NCBI RefSeq assembly: GCF_014192375.1
Contig: NZ_JACHXV010000012.1
Span: 1 to 64,000, forward strand
Length of the DNA stretch: 64,000 bases
DNA from: Endobacter medicaginis
GTDB taxonomy: Bacteria; Pseudomonadota; Alphaproteobacteria; Acetobacterales; Acetobacteraceae
Direction: 5' to 3'
Numbering within the stretch: the first letter of the stretch is position 1; each line of letters opens with the position of its first letter. Under the pieces are notes generated by a model. It was not told the origin of the DNA and searched no databases. It was given only the letters and a program-made list of their open reading frames with translations. The translations under genes were made by a program, and so were the position numbers. Of the stretch, positions 45,702 to 54,036 are shown in pieces.

Positions 45702-46280
45702 TCAGGCCCTTGCCGTTTCCTTCAGCCGGTCGGCGAACGCCTTGCGGAACTTCACCACCTTGGGGGCGACGACGGCCTGGCAGTATCCGGAGTACGGATT
45801 GCGGGCGAAATAGTCGTCATGCTCCTCCTCCGCCGGCCAGAACACCGCAGGACCGGCGATCTCGGTGACGATCGGGTTCGCCCAGATGCCCTCGGCGGCG
45901 ATCTCGTCGCGCACCGCCTGCGCGGTCGCCCGCTCGTCGTCATCGCCGGTGAAGATCACCGAGCGGTACTGGGTACCGATATCGTTGCCCTGCCGATTGA
46001 GCGTGGTGGGATCATGGATGACGAAGAAGATCCGCAGCAGGTCGGCATAGCTCACCTGCTCCGGGTTATAGGTCACCTGCACCACCTCGGCATGGCCGGT
46101 GGAACCGGTGCAGACCTCGCGATAGGACGGGTTCGACGTGTGGCCGCCGGCATAGCCCGACTGCACCTTCGTCACCCCGCGCAGGTCGCGATAGATCGCC
46201 TCGACGCACCAGAAGCAGCCCCCGCCAAGCAGTGCCACCTTCTCCTGAGGTGCGGGATTCGGGGTCCGGACGTCATCCAT
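45702..46280 (-). CDS. msrA: Peptide methionine (S)-S-oxide reductase
   Basis: The 192-residue enzyme reduces methionine-S-sulfoxide using a catalytic cysteine in GGCFWCVEAIYRDL (about residues 20-33). The MsrA hallmarks GYAGGHTSNPSYREVCTGST, HAEVVQVTYNP, HDPTTLNRQGNDIGTQYRSV and the C-terminal YCQAVVAPKVVKFRK are all present. The resolving cysteine in GYCQ is conserved. No export signal, so it is cytoplasmic. It is upstream of the PRISE-like gene and divergent from the DUF2934 gene. Confidence 0.97.
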   Translation of the reverse strand: MDDVRTPNPAPQEKVALLGGGCFWCVEAIYRDLRGVTKVQSGYAGGHTSNPSYREVCTGSTGHAEVVQVTYNPEQVSYADLLRIFFVIHDPTTLNRQGNDIGTQYRSVIFTGDDDERATAQAVRDEIAAEGIWANPIVTEIAGPAVFWPAEEEHDDYFARNPYSGYCQAVVAPKVVKFRKAFADRLKETARA

Positions 46281-46395
46281 GAGTAGCTTCCTTGCTCTTG
46301 CGCGTGCTCAGATGGTGCCGACCGACAACCCGGTCAACCGCGCTGCGTTGCACAGACCCGGCAATCCTTGCCGCACTTTCGAGGCACGTCCACCC

Positions 46396-46827
46396 ATGGC
46401 CAGAAAAGCGAAAACCCCTGCAAATCCCCTCGAGGACTCGCCAGCGCGCGACAACCGCATCCGTGAGCGCGCCTACCACCTGTGGGATGAGGAAGGCCGT
46501 CCGCATGGTCGCGACGTCGAGTTCTGGGAACGCGCCACGGCACTGATCGGCATGGAAGACAGTGCAGGATCGGGCCAGTTGCCTGCGACCGGCCCGTCAC
46601 CGACCGAGACCGTGATCGAGGAGGCCTCGATCCAGGAGAATCTCGGCGAATTCCCCGCTCAGCTCACCGACCAGGGCGACGTCACCCCGACACCGAAGCC
46701 GCGCCGGGCGAAGGCCGCGGCCGCTGAAGCTCCGCCACCCGCCAGCACCAAATCGGCGACAGCGGACAAGGCTGCCGCAAAGACGCCGGCGAAGAAACCG
46801 GTCAAGGCACCCGCAGGCAAGTCCTGA
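46396..46827 (+). CDS. DUF2934 protein with a lysine/alanine/proline-rich tail
   Basis: The 143-residue protein has the short DUF2934 motif RIRERAYHLWDEEGRPHGRD followed by EFWERA (about residues 21-46). After it comes a disordered tail, histone-H1-like in composition, ending AAAKTPAKKPVKAPAGKS. DUF2934 has no known function. The basic tail could bind nucleic acid. The ATG at 46396 starts with MARKAKTP; longer upstream frames overlap the divergent msrA. GAGG is 11 nt upstream. Confidence 0.75.
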   Translation: MARKAKTPANPLEDSPARDNRIRERAYHLWDEEGRPHGRDVEFWERATALIGMEDSAGSGQLPATGPSPTETVIEEASIQENLGEFPAQLTDQGDVTPTPKPRRAKAAAAEAPPPASTKSATADKAAAKTPAKKPVKAPAGKS

Positions 46828-46846
46828 GCGGCGAGCCACTGTCGCG

Positions 46847-47758
46847 TCAGAACCGGTCGCGAAACCGCTCCGGCAGCCGCCACAACGCCATCGGCGCGAG
46901 ATCGAGCGCATAGCGATAGGTACCGCCGCTCCAGGCCCTGTCACTGTCGGTGATGGCGGCGGTCCAGCGGCGCAGTTCCGCATCCTCGGCATCCAGCCGA
47001 CGGGCCGGATCGCCGGGCAGCCCCGCCATGCCGCGCAGCATCGCCAGCCAGTCCGCGTCCGCCATGCGCTGGTGCGAGCCCGCCCCCGCCTCCGCCCAGG
47101 GCTGCGCGCGGGTACGGGCGAGGCGGGCCAGCCCGTCGGCCTCGTCGGCGAAGCGAAGATGGAACAGATGCAGGTCGCCGAACACCGGCGGCGCCTCGAT
47201 GCAGTGGAAGCCCGGCGCCCAAGCCACCGGCCGCCGGATCAGCACCGGCTTGCACAGCGCCGAGGAGAAGCGCAGCCAGTGGCGCTGCCGGCCGGCCGGC
47301 CGGCTCCAGTCCAGCGTCGCCTCGTCGGAGGCGCGATGGATCACCTCATAGCCATGCGCGGTGATCACCGCGGGTGCGGACGGGTCCGCGGCGAGCGCGG
47401 CCGCGTAATCCGCCAACCCCGCATGACGATCGGGATCGGCAACGACGATCTCGTCGCTGTCGGTGTACATCACCGCCGGGTAATAGCCGAGCAGCGCCGA
47501 GCACAGCGCCGAGACGAAGGCGGCGCGCCGTGTGTCGTCCTGCGGCGAGCGCGGCAGGCGGATCACGTTGACCCCCGCCCCGACCCCCGCCCGCCAGCGC
47601 GCCATCAGCACCGGATCGGAGCCATGATCGATGACGGTGCAGTTCGCGGCCCCCAGCTCGCGCACGTAATGGCGCGTCCAGAACGGCAGATGCGTGGGCT
47701 CGTCGAACACCATGGTGACCGCCGCCAGCTCCGGGCGATCCGCAGTTCTTCCCGTCAC
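46847..47758 (-). CDS. Glycosyltransferase family 2-like protein
   Basis: The roughly 303-residue protein resembles the Glyco_tranf_2_4 type. It starts LAAVTMVFDEPTHLPFWTRH, with the DxD-like metal site in YTDSDEIVVADP. Later stretches include ITAHGYEVIH and HLFHLRFADEADGL. No membrane segment. The start is uncertain: GTG 47758 has GGGGAG upstream, GTG 47803 would begin 8 nt after the preceding lipoprotein stop, and an ATG at 47854 would overlap it. It is the last gene of the SleB operon. The acceptor sugar or lipid is unknown. Confidence 0.7.
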   Translation of the reverse strand: MTGRTADRPELAAVTMVFDEPTHLPFWTRHYVRELGAANCTVIDHGSDPVLMARWRAGVGAGVNVIRLPRSPQDDTRRAAFVSALCSALLGYYPAVMYTDSDEIVVADPDRHAGLADYAAALAADPSAPAVITAHGYEVIHRASDEATLDWSRPAGRQRHWLRFSSALCKPVLIRRPVAWAPGFHCIEAPPVFGDLHLFHLRFADEADGLARLARTRAQPWAEAGAGSHQRMADADWLAMLRGMAGLPGDPARRLDAEDAELRRWTAAITDSDRAWSGGTYRYALDLAPMALWRLPERFRDRF

Positions 47759-47810
47759 GCCCGGCGCACTCCCCTGTGCCGGCGGACGGTGATCCGCCTG
47801 CACGGGGGCG

Positions 47811-48257
47811 TCAAGGCCGGGCAGACGGGCGCGCCGCCAGCACCCGTGCGTCATAGCCCGCCGGCAGCGGCGAGCGCCGCGGCTGGCGAAGGCATTCGCA
47901 CACCAGCGGCGCACAGGCGGCATCCGGCCCGCTGAGCGCGCCGGTGGTGCCGGTATAGTGCACCTCGGCCACCCGCGAGCCGGAGATCCGCAGCACCAGA
48001 TGGCAGCCGCCACCGCCGCCCAGCGACAGTGACAGATCGTCGAGAAATTTCAGCGAGATCGCAGCCCCTGTGGCGCTGTAATCGTAGGTGAACAACTGCT
48101 CCTGAGGATCGAGCCAGGCGATCCGTGCCGGGATGCCGGCACAGGCCTGCACGTCCACCGCCGACATGCCGACCAGTGCGTGGCGGGCCTGCCGCGCCTC
48201 GATCGCCGCGCAGCCCGTCAACCCGATGCAGGCGAGCAGGAGTGCCACCCACCTCAT
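47811..48257 (-). CDS. Small lipoprotein, paralogue of the one at 62717-63319
   Basis: The 148-residue protein has a lipoprotein signal (LLLACIGLTGCAA, lipobox LTGC). The mature part reads RHALVGMSAVDVQACAGIP, a hydrophobic glycine-rich core (SLSLGGGGGCHLVLRISGSR), then VAEVHYTG and GPDAACAPLVCECL. The cysteine pattern and the RHA/M-S/VD-C-GIP/GG-C/RVA-V-YTG/PDA-CA order match the lipoprotein encoded before hisB. Function unknown. Its ATG overlaps the previous stop by four bases, so it is translated with the cysteine-peptidase-like gene. Confidence 0.75.
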   Translation of the reverse strand: MRWVALLLACIGLTGCAAIEARQARHALVGMSAVDVQACAGIPARIAWLDPQEQLFTYDYSATGAAISLKFLDDLSLSLGGGGGCHLVLRISGSRVAEVHYTGTTGALSGPDAACAPLVCECLRQPRRSPLPAGYDARVLAARPSARP

Positions 48258-49039
48258 TGATGCGCCCCCACCTGGCCGAGCGCACGCAGGTCGCCGGCGA
48301 GGGTCGCGAAATCGAGATCACCAGGGCTGGTGCCGCGCGGCCCCAGCCACTCGCCCGGCGCGAACACCGCATAGGCCTCGTCGCAATAACGATCGAGAAA
48401 CGCCCAGGATGCCTTCTGCACCCCGCCCCAGGTAATGAGCGATACCTCCGCCTCGTCATAGCCGGCGACCAGCACCGCATGGCCGCCCCAGGAGCCCGGC
48501 CGATCGAGCGCATCGTCGCCCGCAACCGGTTCCCAGACCGTCTGGGTCTGGGCGCGGCGCGGCAGGTCGAGCCCGAGATAGGCCGAGCCGAACAGTTGCA
48601 CCGCCTGGCGGATCGCCTCGCGGTCACCCGCCGCAAGCCGCGCCCAGACCCCGCACTCGACCCCCTGAGGGCGCAGTCGCACCCCCTCGCGGGCGAACCA
48701 GCCCAGCACGTCGGTCTCCACCGCCCCCGCATCGGTCTCCGGCCGGCCTGGCACGTAGCCGCCGACGATGCCGTAGCAGTGCTCGACGGTGGCATCGTCC
48801 ATCACCAGCGGCGTCCCGCCGCCAAGCTGCGTGCGCTGCACGATCGCGTTGGCCAGGGCCGCGATGGTGCAGCAGCCGAGGCGGTCGTTGCAGAACATCC
48901 GCCAGCCGATGCCCGTGGCGCGGTCGAGCCGCGCAGGGGCTGGCGGCGGTGCCGCGCGCAGGTAGCGCGCCAGACGGGGGGCCGGCGTGCCCGGCGGCGG
49001 CGCCCGCCGCCCCAGGCGGCCGCGCGCGGGCGGCACCAC
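48254..49039 (-). CDS. Papain-like cysteine-peptidase-fold protein
   Basis: The 261-residue protein (if started at the GTG two bases after the preceding stop) has a proline-rich basic N-terminus. Candidate catalytic features of a papain-like fold follow: Cys in LGCCTIAALANAI (about residues 55-67), His in SWGGHAVLVAGYDEA (His187), and TWGGVQKASWAFLDRY. In the last, the usual Asn-Ser-Trp-Gly is Thr-Trp-Gly. Similar proteins occur in phage and peptidase collections, but the assignment is by motif only. No signal peptide. It overlaps the lipoprotein gene downstream by four bases. Confidence 0.6.
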   Translation of the reverse strand: MVPPARGRLGRRAPPPGTPAPRLARYLRAAPPPAPARLDRATGIGWRMFCNDRLGCCTIAALANAIVQRTQLGGGTPLVMDDATVEHCYGIVGGYVPGRPETDAGAVETDVLGWFAREGVRLRPQGVECGVWARLAAGDREAIRQAVQLFGSAYLGLDLPRRAQTQTVWEPVAGDDALDRPGSWGGHAVLVAGYDEAEVSLITWGGVQKASWAFLDRYCDEAYAVFAPGEWLGPRGTSPGDLDFATLAGDLRALGQVGAHQ

Positions 49040-49041
49040 CC

Positions 49042-49521
49042 TCAGGGTGACCCCGCCAGCGTCACCCGCATCTGCATCGGCCCGACACCGATGAAGGCAT
49101 CGAGCAACGCATCGGCGATGGCGAGCGCGGCACTCACCGGCGGCGGCAGCGTGCCGGGCGGGATGATCGCCGCCAGGGCGGCGAGTGCGGTGCGCACGTC
49201 GCGCGCCAGCGTCTGCAACCTGGCGAGATCGAGTGCGCCCACCGCGCCGGCATGCGCCGCCTGCGCGGCCAGCGGCGCCGCGAGTGCGGCGACCGCGAGC
49301 TGCGCCTCGCTCTCGAGCAGCTTCGTGCGTGTCGGATCGAGCCGGCCGGCCGCGACCAGCGTGTCCGCCTGCGCACTGAGCACCGCACATGCGGTGCGCG
49401 CGTCGCTCGCGAGCTCCGCATAGTCGAAGCTCCTGGCTCCCCCATCCGCGCAGCCGCCGAGCCCCGCCGGCAGCAGCGCGCCCATCGCCATCGCGGCGAT
49501 CCGCAGCCTTGCGCGGCTCAT
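49042..49521 (-). CDS. Alanine-rich lipoprotein of unknown function
   Basis: The 159-residue protein has a lipoprotein signal sequence (AMAMGALLPAGLGGCADGG, lipobox LGGC) and an almost entirely helical alanine/leucine-rich body (LASDARTACAVLSAQADTLV; ALDLARLQTLARDVRTALAA). The C-terminus contains DALLDAFIGVGPMQM. I do not recognise the family. Its position, one gene after a one-TM holin-sized protein and an SleB hydrolase, suggests an outer-membrane spanin-like or wall-associated role. That is an inference from context only. ATG overlaps the previous stop (ATGA). Confidence 0.65.
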   Translation of the reverse strand: MSRARLRIAAMAMGALLPAGLGGCADGGARSFDYAELASDARTACAVLSAQADTLVAAGRLDPTRTKLLESEAQLAVAALAAPLAAQAAHAGAVGALDLARLQTLARDVRTALAALAAIIPPGTLPPPVSAALAIADALLDAFIGVGPMQMRVTLAGSP

Positions 49522-49754
49522 CGTCCGCCCTCCGACATCGTCACCGGGTGCGCCGCACCCGGCTGGGCCAGATTGCGGGCGTTGAGCCAGTTGGCGCCGA
49601 TCGCGCTGAGGATGCGCCGCGGCAGCACCCAGGGCGAGCCCGACGGCGGCTGCGGCAGCATCGCATCGAGCACCGCGCACAGGCCGATCGCCGCCAGAGC
49701 AGGCACCGCCAGGCGCGCCGGCAACAGCGACAGGATATAGCTGACCGGGTCCAT
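49518..49754 (-). CDS. Holin-sized one-helix membrane protein
   Basis: The 78-residue protein begins MDPVSYILSLLPARLAVPAL, with one strong hydrophobic segment (about residues 5-32), then proline-rich SGSPWVLPRRILSAIGANWL and a polar tail. Size and topology are those of small holin-like or scaffold proteins, but one helix gives weak evidence. The start overlaps the SleB stop by one base and its stop overlaps the lipoprotein ATG, so it is strictly coupled to both. Confidence 0.6.
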   Translation of the reverse strand: MDPVSYILSLLPARLAVPALAAIGLCAVLDAMLPQPPSGSPWVLPRRILSAIGANWLNARNLAQPGAAHPVTMSEGGR

Positions 49755-50239
49755 CAATGGTGCACCTCCCGGCCGGCCTGTGTGGCGGGTGCGCTGCCCG
49801 ACACCGCCACCGGACCGCCGCCATGCACGCCGACCTGATAGAAGGCATGGCGTCCGCGGGTGCAGCGGAACCGCTCCCAGGTGGCCCAGAACGGCCGGTC
49901 CGAGCCGAGCGCGAAATAGGAATCCGCGCCGCGCACGATATCGGGCAGCATGCCGGCCTCCAGACGCTGCGCCATCAGCAGCGCGGAGCGAAAGGCCGGG
50001 TCGCGCTCGCCGACCGCGAGCATCGCATCGTGATTGGGATCTTCCTCGTTCCAGCACGAGAACTGGTGGATGCCGTGGCAGGAGGCGGTGCAGACGGAGG
50101 CGATATCGTGCCCCCACCAGCCCGGCTGAGCCACGCGCGCGGCGATGGTGTTGAGGACGGCCTGCATGCCCGCGGCACCTTCGCCACGCGCCTCGCCCCA
50201 GGCAGTACGGGCGGCCAGTTGAACGGGATCGCTCATCAT
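49754..50239 (-). CDS. SleB-type cell-wall hydrolase
   Basis: The 161-residue protein matches the Hydrolase_2/SleB domain, which cleaves peptidoglycan. LAARTAWGEARGEGAAGMQA contains the catalytic glutamate region, VLNTIAARVAQPGWWGHDIA follows, and HQFSCWNEEDPNHDAM is the family core. No signal peptide is visible, so it would need a holin-like route or act in the cytoplasmic-side wall zone. ATG at 50239 (or 50236) lies behind AGGGA. It heads a run of six leftward genes with overlaps. Divergent from the ATP-grasp operon with 227 nt between; no gene is visible there. Confidence 0.85.
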   Translation of the reverse strand: MMSDPVQLAARTAWGEARGEGAAGMQAVLNTIAARVAQPGWWGHDIASVCTASCHGIHQFSCWNEEDPNHDAMLAVGERDPAFRSALLMAQRLEAGMLPDIVRGADSYFALGSDRPFWATWERFRCTRGRHAFYQVGVHGGGPVAVSGSAPATQAGREVHH

Positions 50240-50466
50240 TGTTCCCTGTCGGTGAAGGACGCAGCCACATCGGGCTGGATCGTCCTTCCGGCCGCCGATG
50301 ACCCGCCTTGGCGGTTCGGCATGGGCCGGAAGCCCGAACATCCCCGGATTATCCGTGACCCAGCGGGCGGAACAAAACGAAACAAACACAGATCGATACA
50401 GAACCGCGGCTTGCACCCCCCGCCCGTGCCGCTACCATCCGGTCGACGCCCACCGCACGGACGACG

Positions 50467-51585
50467 ATGCCGGCCTCCATCACGCTTCCCCACGGCCCGG
50501 CGGCGTCGCTGCCGGCACGCGCCGCCACCGATGCGGCCGGGCCACGCATCCTGTCGAGATGGGAGTTCCTGCCCGGCTGGGCGGTCTACACGCCGCTGGT
50601 CGTGCAATGGATCGCGCTCGGTCTGCGCCACGGCAGCTTCGCACTTCCCTGCCTGAGCAATCCGACCATCCCGACAGGCGGCATGGTCAACGAGAGCAAG
50701 GCCGACATCCTCTCCCGGCTCGGCGACCCGCCCCCCGACTTCATCGCCCGCTGGGCGACGCTCACCGCCGGCGCGAGCGCGCTCGCCGAGGCGGAGGCGG
50801 CGATGACGCGTCTCGGCCTCGCGTTTCCGGTGGTGCTGAAGCCGGATATCGGCTGCCGGGGCGCGGGGGTGAAGCTCGTCGGCGATCACGCAAGCCTGGT
50901 CCGCGCGCTGGCCGCCTTCCGCCCCGGTGTCGCGCTGATGCTGCAGTATCTGGTGCCGCACGAGGGCGAGGCGGGCGTGTTCTGGTCGCGCGCGCCGGGG
51001 GCGTCGAAGGGCGAGATCCTGTCCATCACCCTCAAGCACTCGCCACGCGTCACCGGCGACGGTGTGCGCACGCTGCGCGCCCTGATCGAGGCGCATCCGC
51101 GCGCCGGGAAGGTCCCGCATCTGTATCTCCCCCGCCTGGCCGACCGGCTCGACGAGGTGCCGCCGGCGGGAGAGGAGGTGCGGCTGGTGTTCACCGGCAA
51201 TCATTGCCGCGGCTCGGTGTTCACCGACGCGACCTCGCTCGCCACCGACGCGCTGCGCGAGAGGTTGGAAGCGATCCTGTCCGGCATCGAGGAGTTCCAC
51301 CACGGCCGCGTCGACCTGCGCTTCGCCGATCTCGACCGGCTGCTCGCCGGCCACGACTTCACCCTCATCGAGATCAATGGCGTCGGCTCGGAGGCGACCC
51401 ATGTCTGGGACGCGCGCACGACGCTGCGCGAGATCTTTGCCAGCCAGGCCCGCATCACCGCGCGCGCCTTCGCCATCGGCAATGCCAACCGCAGACGCGG
51501 CTGGCGCAGCCCGGGTATCCTCGACCTGCTGAAGCAGTGGCGCCGTCAGGTGCGGCTGGTGCGCGACTATCCGCCCGGAGACTGA
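50467..51585 (+). CDS. ATP-grasp ligase-like protein
   Basis: The 372-residue protein starts, after a poorly conserved stretch, with WEFLPGWAVYTPLVVQWIAL. This WEF-P-W motif is followed by LSNPTIPTGGMVNESKADIL. Next comes an ATP-grasp fold: FPVVLKPDIGCRGAGVKLV (about residues 119-137) and FTLIEINGVGSEATH (metal and phosphate ligands). ATP-grasp enzymes join a carboxylate to an amine or thiol via acyl phosphate. The exact substrates are unknown. It lies six bases before the SBP of the peptide-type ABC transporter, so the ligase is in the same operon. Confidence 0.8.
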   Translation: MPASITLPHGPAASLPARAATDAAGPRILSRWEFLPGWAVYTPLVVQWIALGLRHGSFALPCLSNPTIPTGGMVNESKADILSRLGDPPPDFIARWATLTAGASALAEAEAAMTRLGLAFPVVLKPDIGCRGAGVKLVGDHASLVRALAAFRPGVALMLQYLVPHEGEAGVFWSRAPGASKGEILSITLKHSPRVTGDGVRTLRALIEAHPRAGKVPHLYLPRLADRLDEVPPAGEEVRLVFTGNHCRGSVFTDATSLATDALRERLEAILSGIEEFHHGRVDLRFADLDRLLAGHDFTLIEINGVGSEATHVWDARTTLREIFASQARITARAFAIGNANRRRGWRSPGILDLLKQWRRQVRLVRDYPPGD

Positions 51586-51591
51586 ATAGAG

Positions 51592-53082
51592 ATGCCTCGC
51601 CCCGCCCTCGCCGCCTGCTGCGCGCTCCTCGCCCCCAGCCTGACCCTCGCCGCGCCTGCCGCCGCGGCCACGCCGGACACGCTGAACATCGGGCTTCAGC
51701 TCGAACCGCCCTCACTCGACCCGACCACCGGCCCGGCGGAAGCGATCCGCGACATCGTCTACGACAACGTCTTCGAAAGCCTCACCAGGCTCGACGAGCA
51801 CGGTTCCGTCCAGCCCCAGCTCGCGAAACGCTGGAGCATCGCCGATGGCGGCCGGCGCTACGAGTTCGCTCTCGACACCGGTGCGAGCTTTTCCGACGGC
51901 ACGCCGTTCGACTGCGCCATCGTGAAGTTCAGTCTCGACCGAGCCCGTGCCCCCGACAGCCTCAACCCGGAGCGCGCGTTCTATGCGCCGATCGCCTCGA
52001 TCTCCTGCCCCGCCCCCGACCACGCGGTAATCACGCTTTCGGCCCCCGACAGCGAGTTCCTCTACCACCTCGCCTGGGCCGCCTCGGCCATGGTCGCGCC
52101 CGCCACGGCGGCCACCAACGCGCAGCACCCGGTCGGCACCGGGCCCTATGTTCTGGAGAACTGGAAACGCGGCTCATCCATCACGCTGAGCCGCCGCGAG
52201 CATCTGCGCGCACCGATCCCCGCCATCGCGCGGGTCAGTTTCCACTTCATCGCCGACCCGCTGACCGCCGCCGACGCTCTCGACGGCAACCGTCTCGACG
52301 GCTACGTCAACTTTCCCAACACCGACATGCTGTCGCGCTTCCAGGGCGACCCGCGCTTCACCGTCCTGGTCGGGCGTTCGCCGATCAAGCTGATCTGGGC
52401 GCTCAACGAGGCGCGGGCCCCCTTCAACGACCTGCGCGTGCGCCTCGCCCTCGCCGCCGCGATCGACCGTTACGCCATCGTCACCGGCTACGCCAACAAC
52501 TTCGCCACCGTGATCGGCAGCCACGACACGCCCGAGGATCCCGACTATCTCGATCTGTCGGCGCACGCGCCGTACGATGTCGGCCACGCACAGGATCTTC
52601 TCAGACAGGCCGGCGTCGCCGCGGGCACGGTGATCGAGATCGCGCTGCCGCCGACCGACTATGCTCACAAGGTCGGCGACATGCTCGCGGCCTATCTCGC
52701 CCAGGTCGGGCTCGTGGCGAAGCTGGTGCCGATGCAGTGGCCGCAATGGCTCGGCGACGTCTACGGACATGCGAACTACCAGACCACGGTGATCGCCCAT
52801 ACAGAGCCGCGCGATCTCGATATCTATGCCCGGCCGCACTACTATTTCGGCTATCACGACACGGTCTATGACGCTCTGTTCGCGCAATACCGCACCACCA
52901 CCGACCCCGCCGCGCAGCACGCGCTGTGGCAGAAGCTCCAGCAGCGTCTCGCCGACACCCAGGCCAACGTGTTCATCGCCGCGCTGCCACGAATCTCGAT
53001 CTGGAACGCCAGGCTGCGCGGCATGTGGCGCGACGAGCCGATCCCGCTGAACCGGATCGCCGACCTCTCATGGACGCCCTGA
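51592..53082 (+). CDS. Periplasmic peptide-type substrate-binding protein (SBP family 5)
   Basis: The 496-residue protein has a signal peptide (LAACCALLAPSLTLAAPAAA) and the SBP_bac_5 fold: LNIGLQLEPPSLDPTTGPAE near the mature start, VYDNVFESLTRLDEHGSVQP, then RWSIADGGRRYEFALDTGAS. HPVGTGPYVLENWKRGSSIT and FNDLRVRLALAAAIDRYAIV are family hallmarks. It should capture a peptide, opine or similar amide for the two permeases and ATPases downstream. Its end overlaps the permease start by 13 bases. Ligand specificity cannot be read. Confidence 0.9.
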   Translation: MPRPALAACCALLAPSLTLAAPAAAATPDTLNIGLQLEPPSLDPTTGPAEAIRDIVYDNVFESLTRLDEHGSVQPQLAKRWSIADGGRRYEFALDTGASFSDGTPFDCAIVKFSLDRARAPDSLNPERAFYAPIASISCPAPDHAVITLSAPDSEFLYHLAWAASAMVAPATAATNAQHPVGTGPYVLENWKRGSSITLSRREHLRAPIPAIARVSFHFIADPLTAADALDGNRLDGYVNFPNTDMLSRFQGDPRFTVLVGRSPIKLIWALNEARAPFNDLRVRLALAAAIDRYAIVTGYANNFATVIGSHDTPEDPDYLDLSAHAPYDVGHAQDLLRQAGVAAGTVIEIALPPTDYAHKVGDMLAAYLAQVGLVAKLVPMQWPQWLGDVYGHANYQTTVIAHTEPRDLDIYARPHYYFGYHDTVYDALFAQYRTTTDPAAQHALWQKLQQRLADTQANVFIAALPRISIWNARLRGMWRDEPIPLNRIADLSWTP

Positions 53083-54026
53083 CCACCCTGCGGTCCTTCG
53101 CCTCCCGGCTGCTGTGGCTGGCGCTCGCCCTGCTGGCCTGCTCGGCGATCACCTTCGCGATCCTCGATATCCTGCCCGGCGATCCGGCCCGCGCGATGCT
53201 GGGCATGAACGCCACCGACGAGGCGCTCACCGCCCTGCATGCGAAGCTCGGCCTCGACCGTCCGCCGATGATGCAATACCTCGCCTGGCTCGACGATCTC
53301 GCCCATCTGCGCCTCGGCACCTCGATGACCTACGACATCCCCGTCGCCCAGCTTCTCTCCGGACGCCTCGCCATCACCCTGCCGCTCGCCGCCGGGGCGA
53401 TGACGATCGCACTCAGCCTGGGCCTGCCGTTCGGCGCGATCGCCGCAAGGCGGCGCCACCGCGCCGACGGCGTGATGCTCGATGCCGCCGCGCAACTCCT
53501 GCAATCAGTGCCCGATTTCTGGCTCGGCATCGCGCTGGTCGGCATCTTCGCCCTGCACTGGCGCTTCGCCCCGTCGGGCGGCTTTCCCGGCTGGGCGCAT
53601 CCCGCCGCCGCCCTCGGCGCCCTGGTCCTGCCGGCCCTCGCCCTCGCCCTACCGCAGGCCGCGGTGCTGATGCGCGTGATGCGCTCCGCCCTGATCTCGA
53701 TCGAGCCGCAGGACTTCATCCGCAGCGCGCGTGCGCGGGGCCTGTCTCCCGCCCGCATCTTCCTGCGCCACGCACTGCCCCATGCGCTGCTGCCGGTGCT
53801 GACCATCGCCACGATGCAGATCTCGTTCCTGATCGGCGGCGCGGTGGTGGTCGAGACCGTGTTCGACCTGCCGGGCCTGGGGCGGATGCTGTTCGACGCG
53901 GTCGGCAATCACGATCTCGTGGTGCTGCGCGACCTCGTGCTGCTGGTCGCCGCTGCCATCACCCTCCTCTCGATGCTCGCCGAATGGCTGGCGACCCGGC
54001 TCGACCCGCGCGGCCAGCCCCGATGA
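53070..54026 (+). CDS. Peptide-type ABC permease, DppB-like
   Basis: The 318-residue permease starts with a cytoplasmic DALTTLRSFASRL and helix 1, then the DppB signature ITFAILDILPGDPARAMLGM. EAA-loop residues are in QDFIRSARARGLSPARIFLR, and ALLPVLTIATMQISFLIGGA with VVETVFDLPGLGRMLFDAV completes the typical C-terminus. Six membrane segments. The start at ATG 53070 lies inside the SBP gene. It pairs with the DppC-like gene 11 nt after its stop. Confidence 0.93.
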   Translation: MDALTTLRSFASRLLWLALALLACSAITFAILDILPGDPARAMLGMNATDEALTALHAKLGLDRPPMMQYLAWLDDLAHLRLGTSMTYDIPVAQLLSGRLAITLPLAAGAMTIALSLGLPFGAIAARRRHRADGVMLDAAAQLLQSVPDFWLGIALVGIFALHWRFAPSGGFPGWAHPAAALGALVLPALALALPQAAVLMRVMRSALISIEPQDFIRSARARGLSPARIFLRHALPHALLPVLTIATMQISFLIGGAVVVETVFDLPGLGRMLFDAVGNHDLVVLRDLVLLVAAAITLLSMLAEWLATRLDPRGQPR

Positions 54027-54036
54027 GCCGACCCCG

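Noticed and set aside
46847-50239. Intact prophage
   Set aside because: Only lysis-like functions are present; no integrase, terminase, portal, capsid or tail genes.
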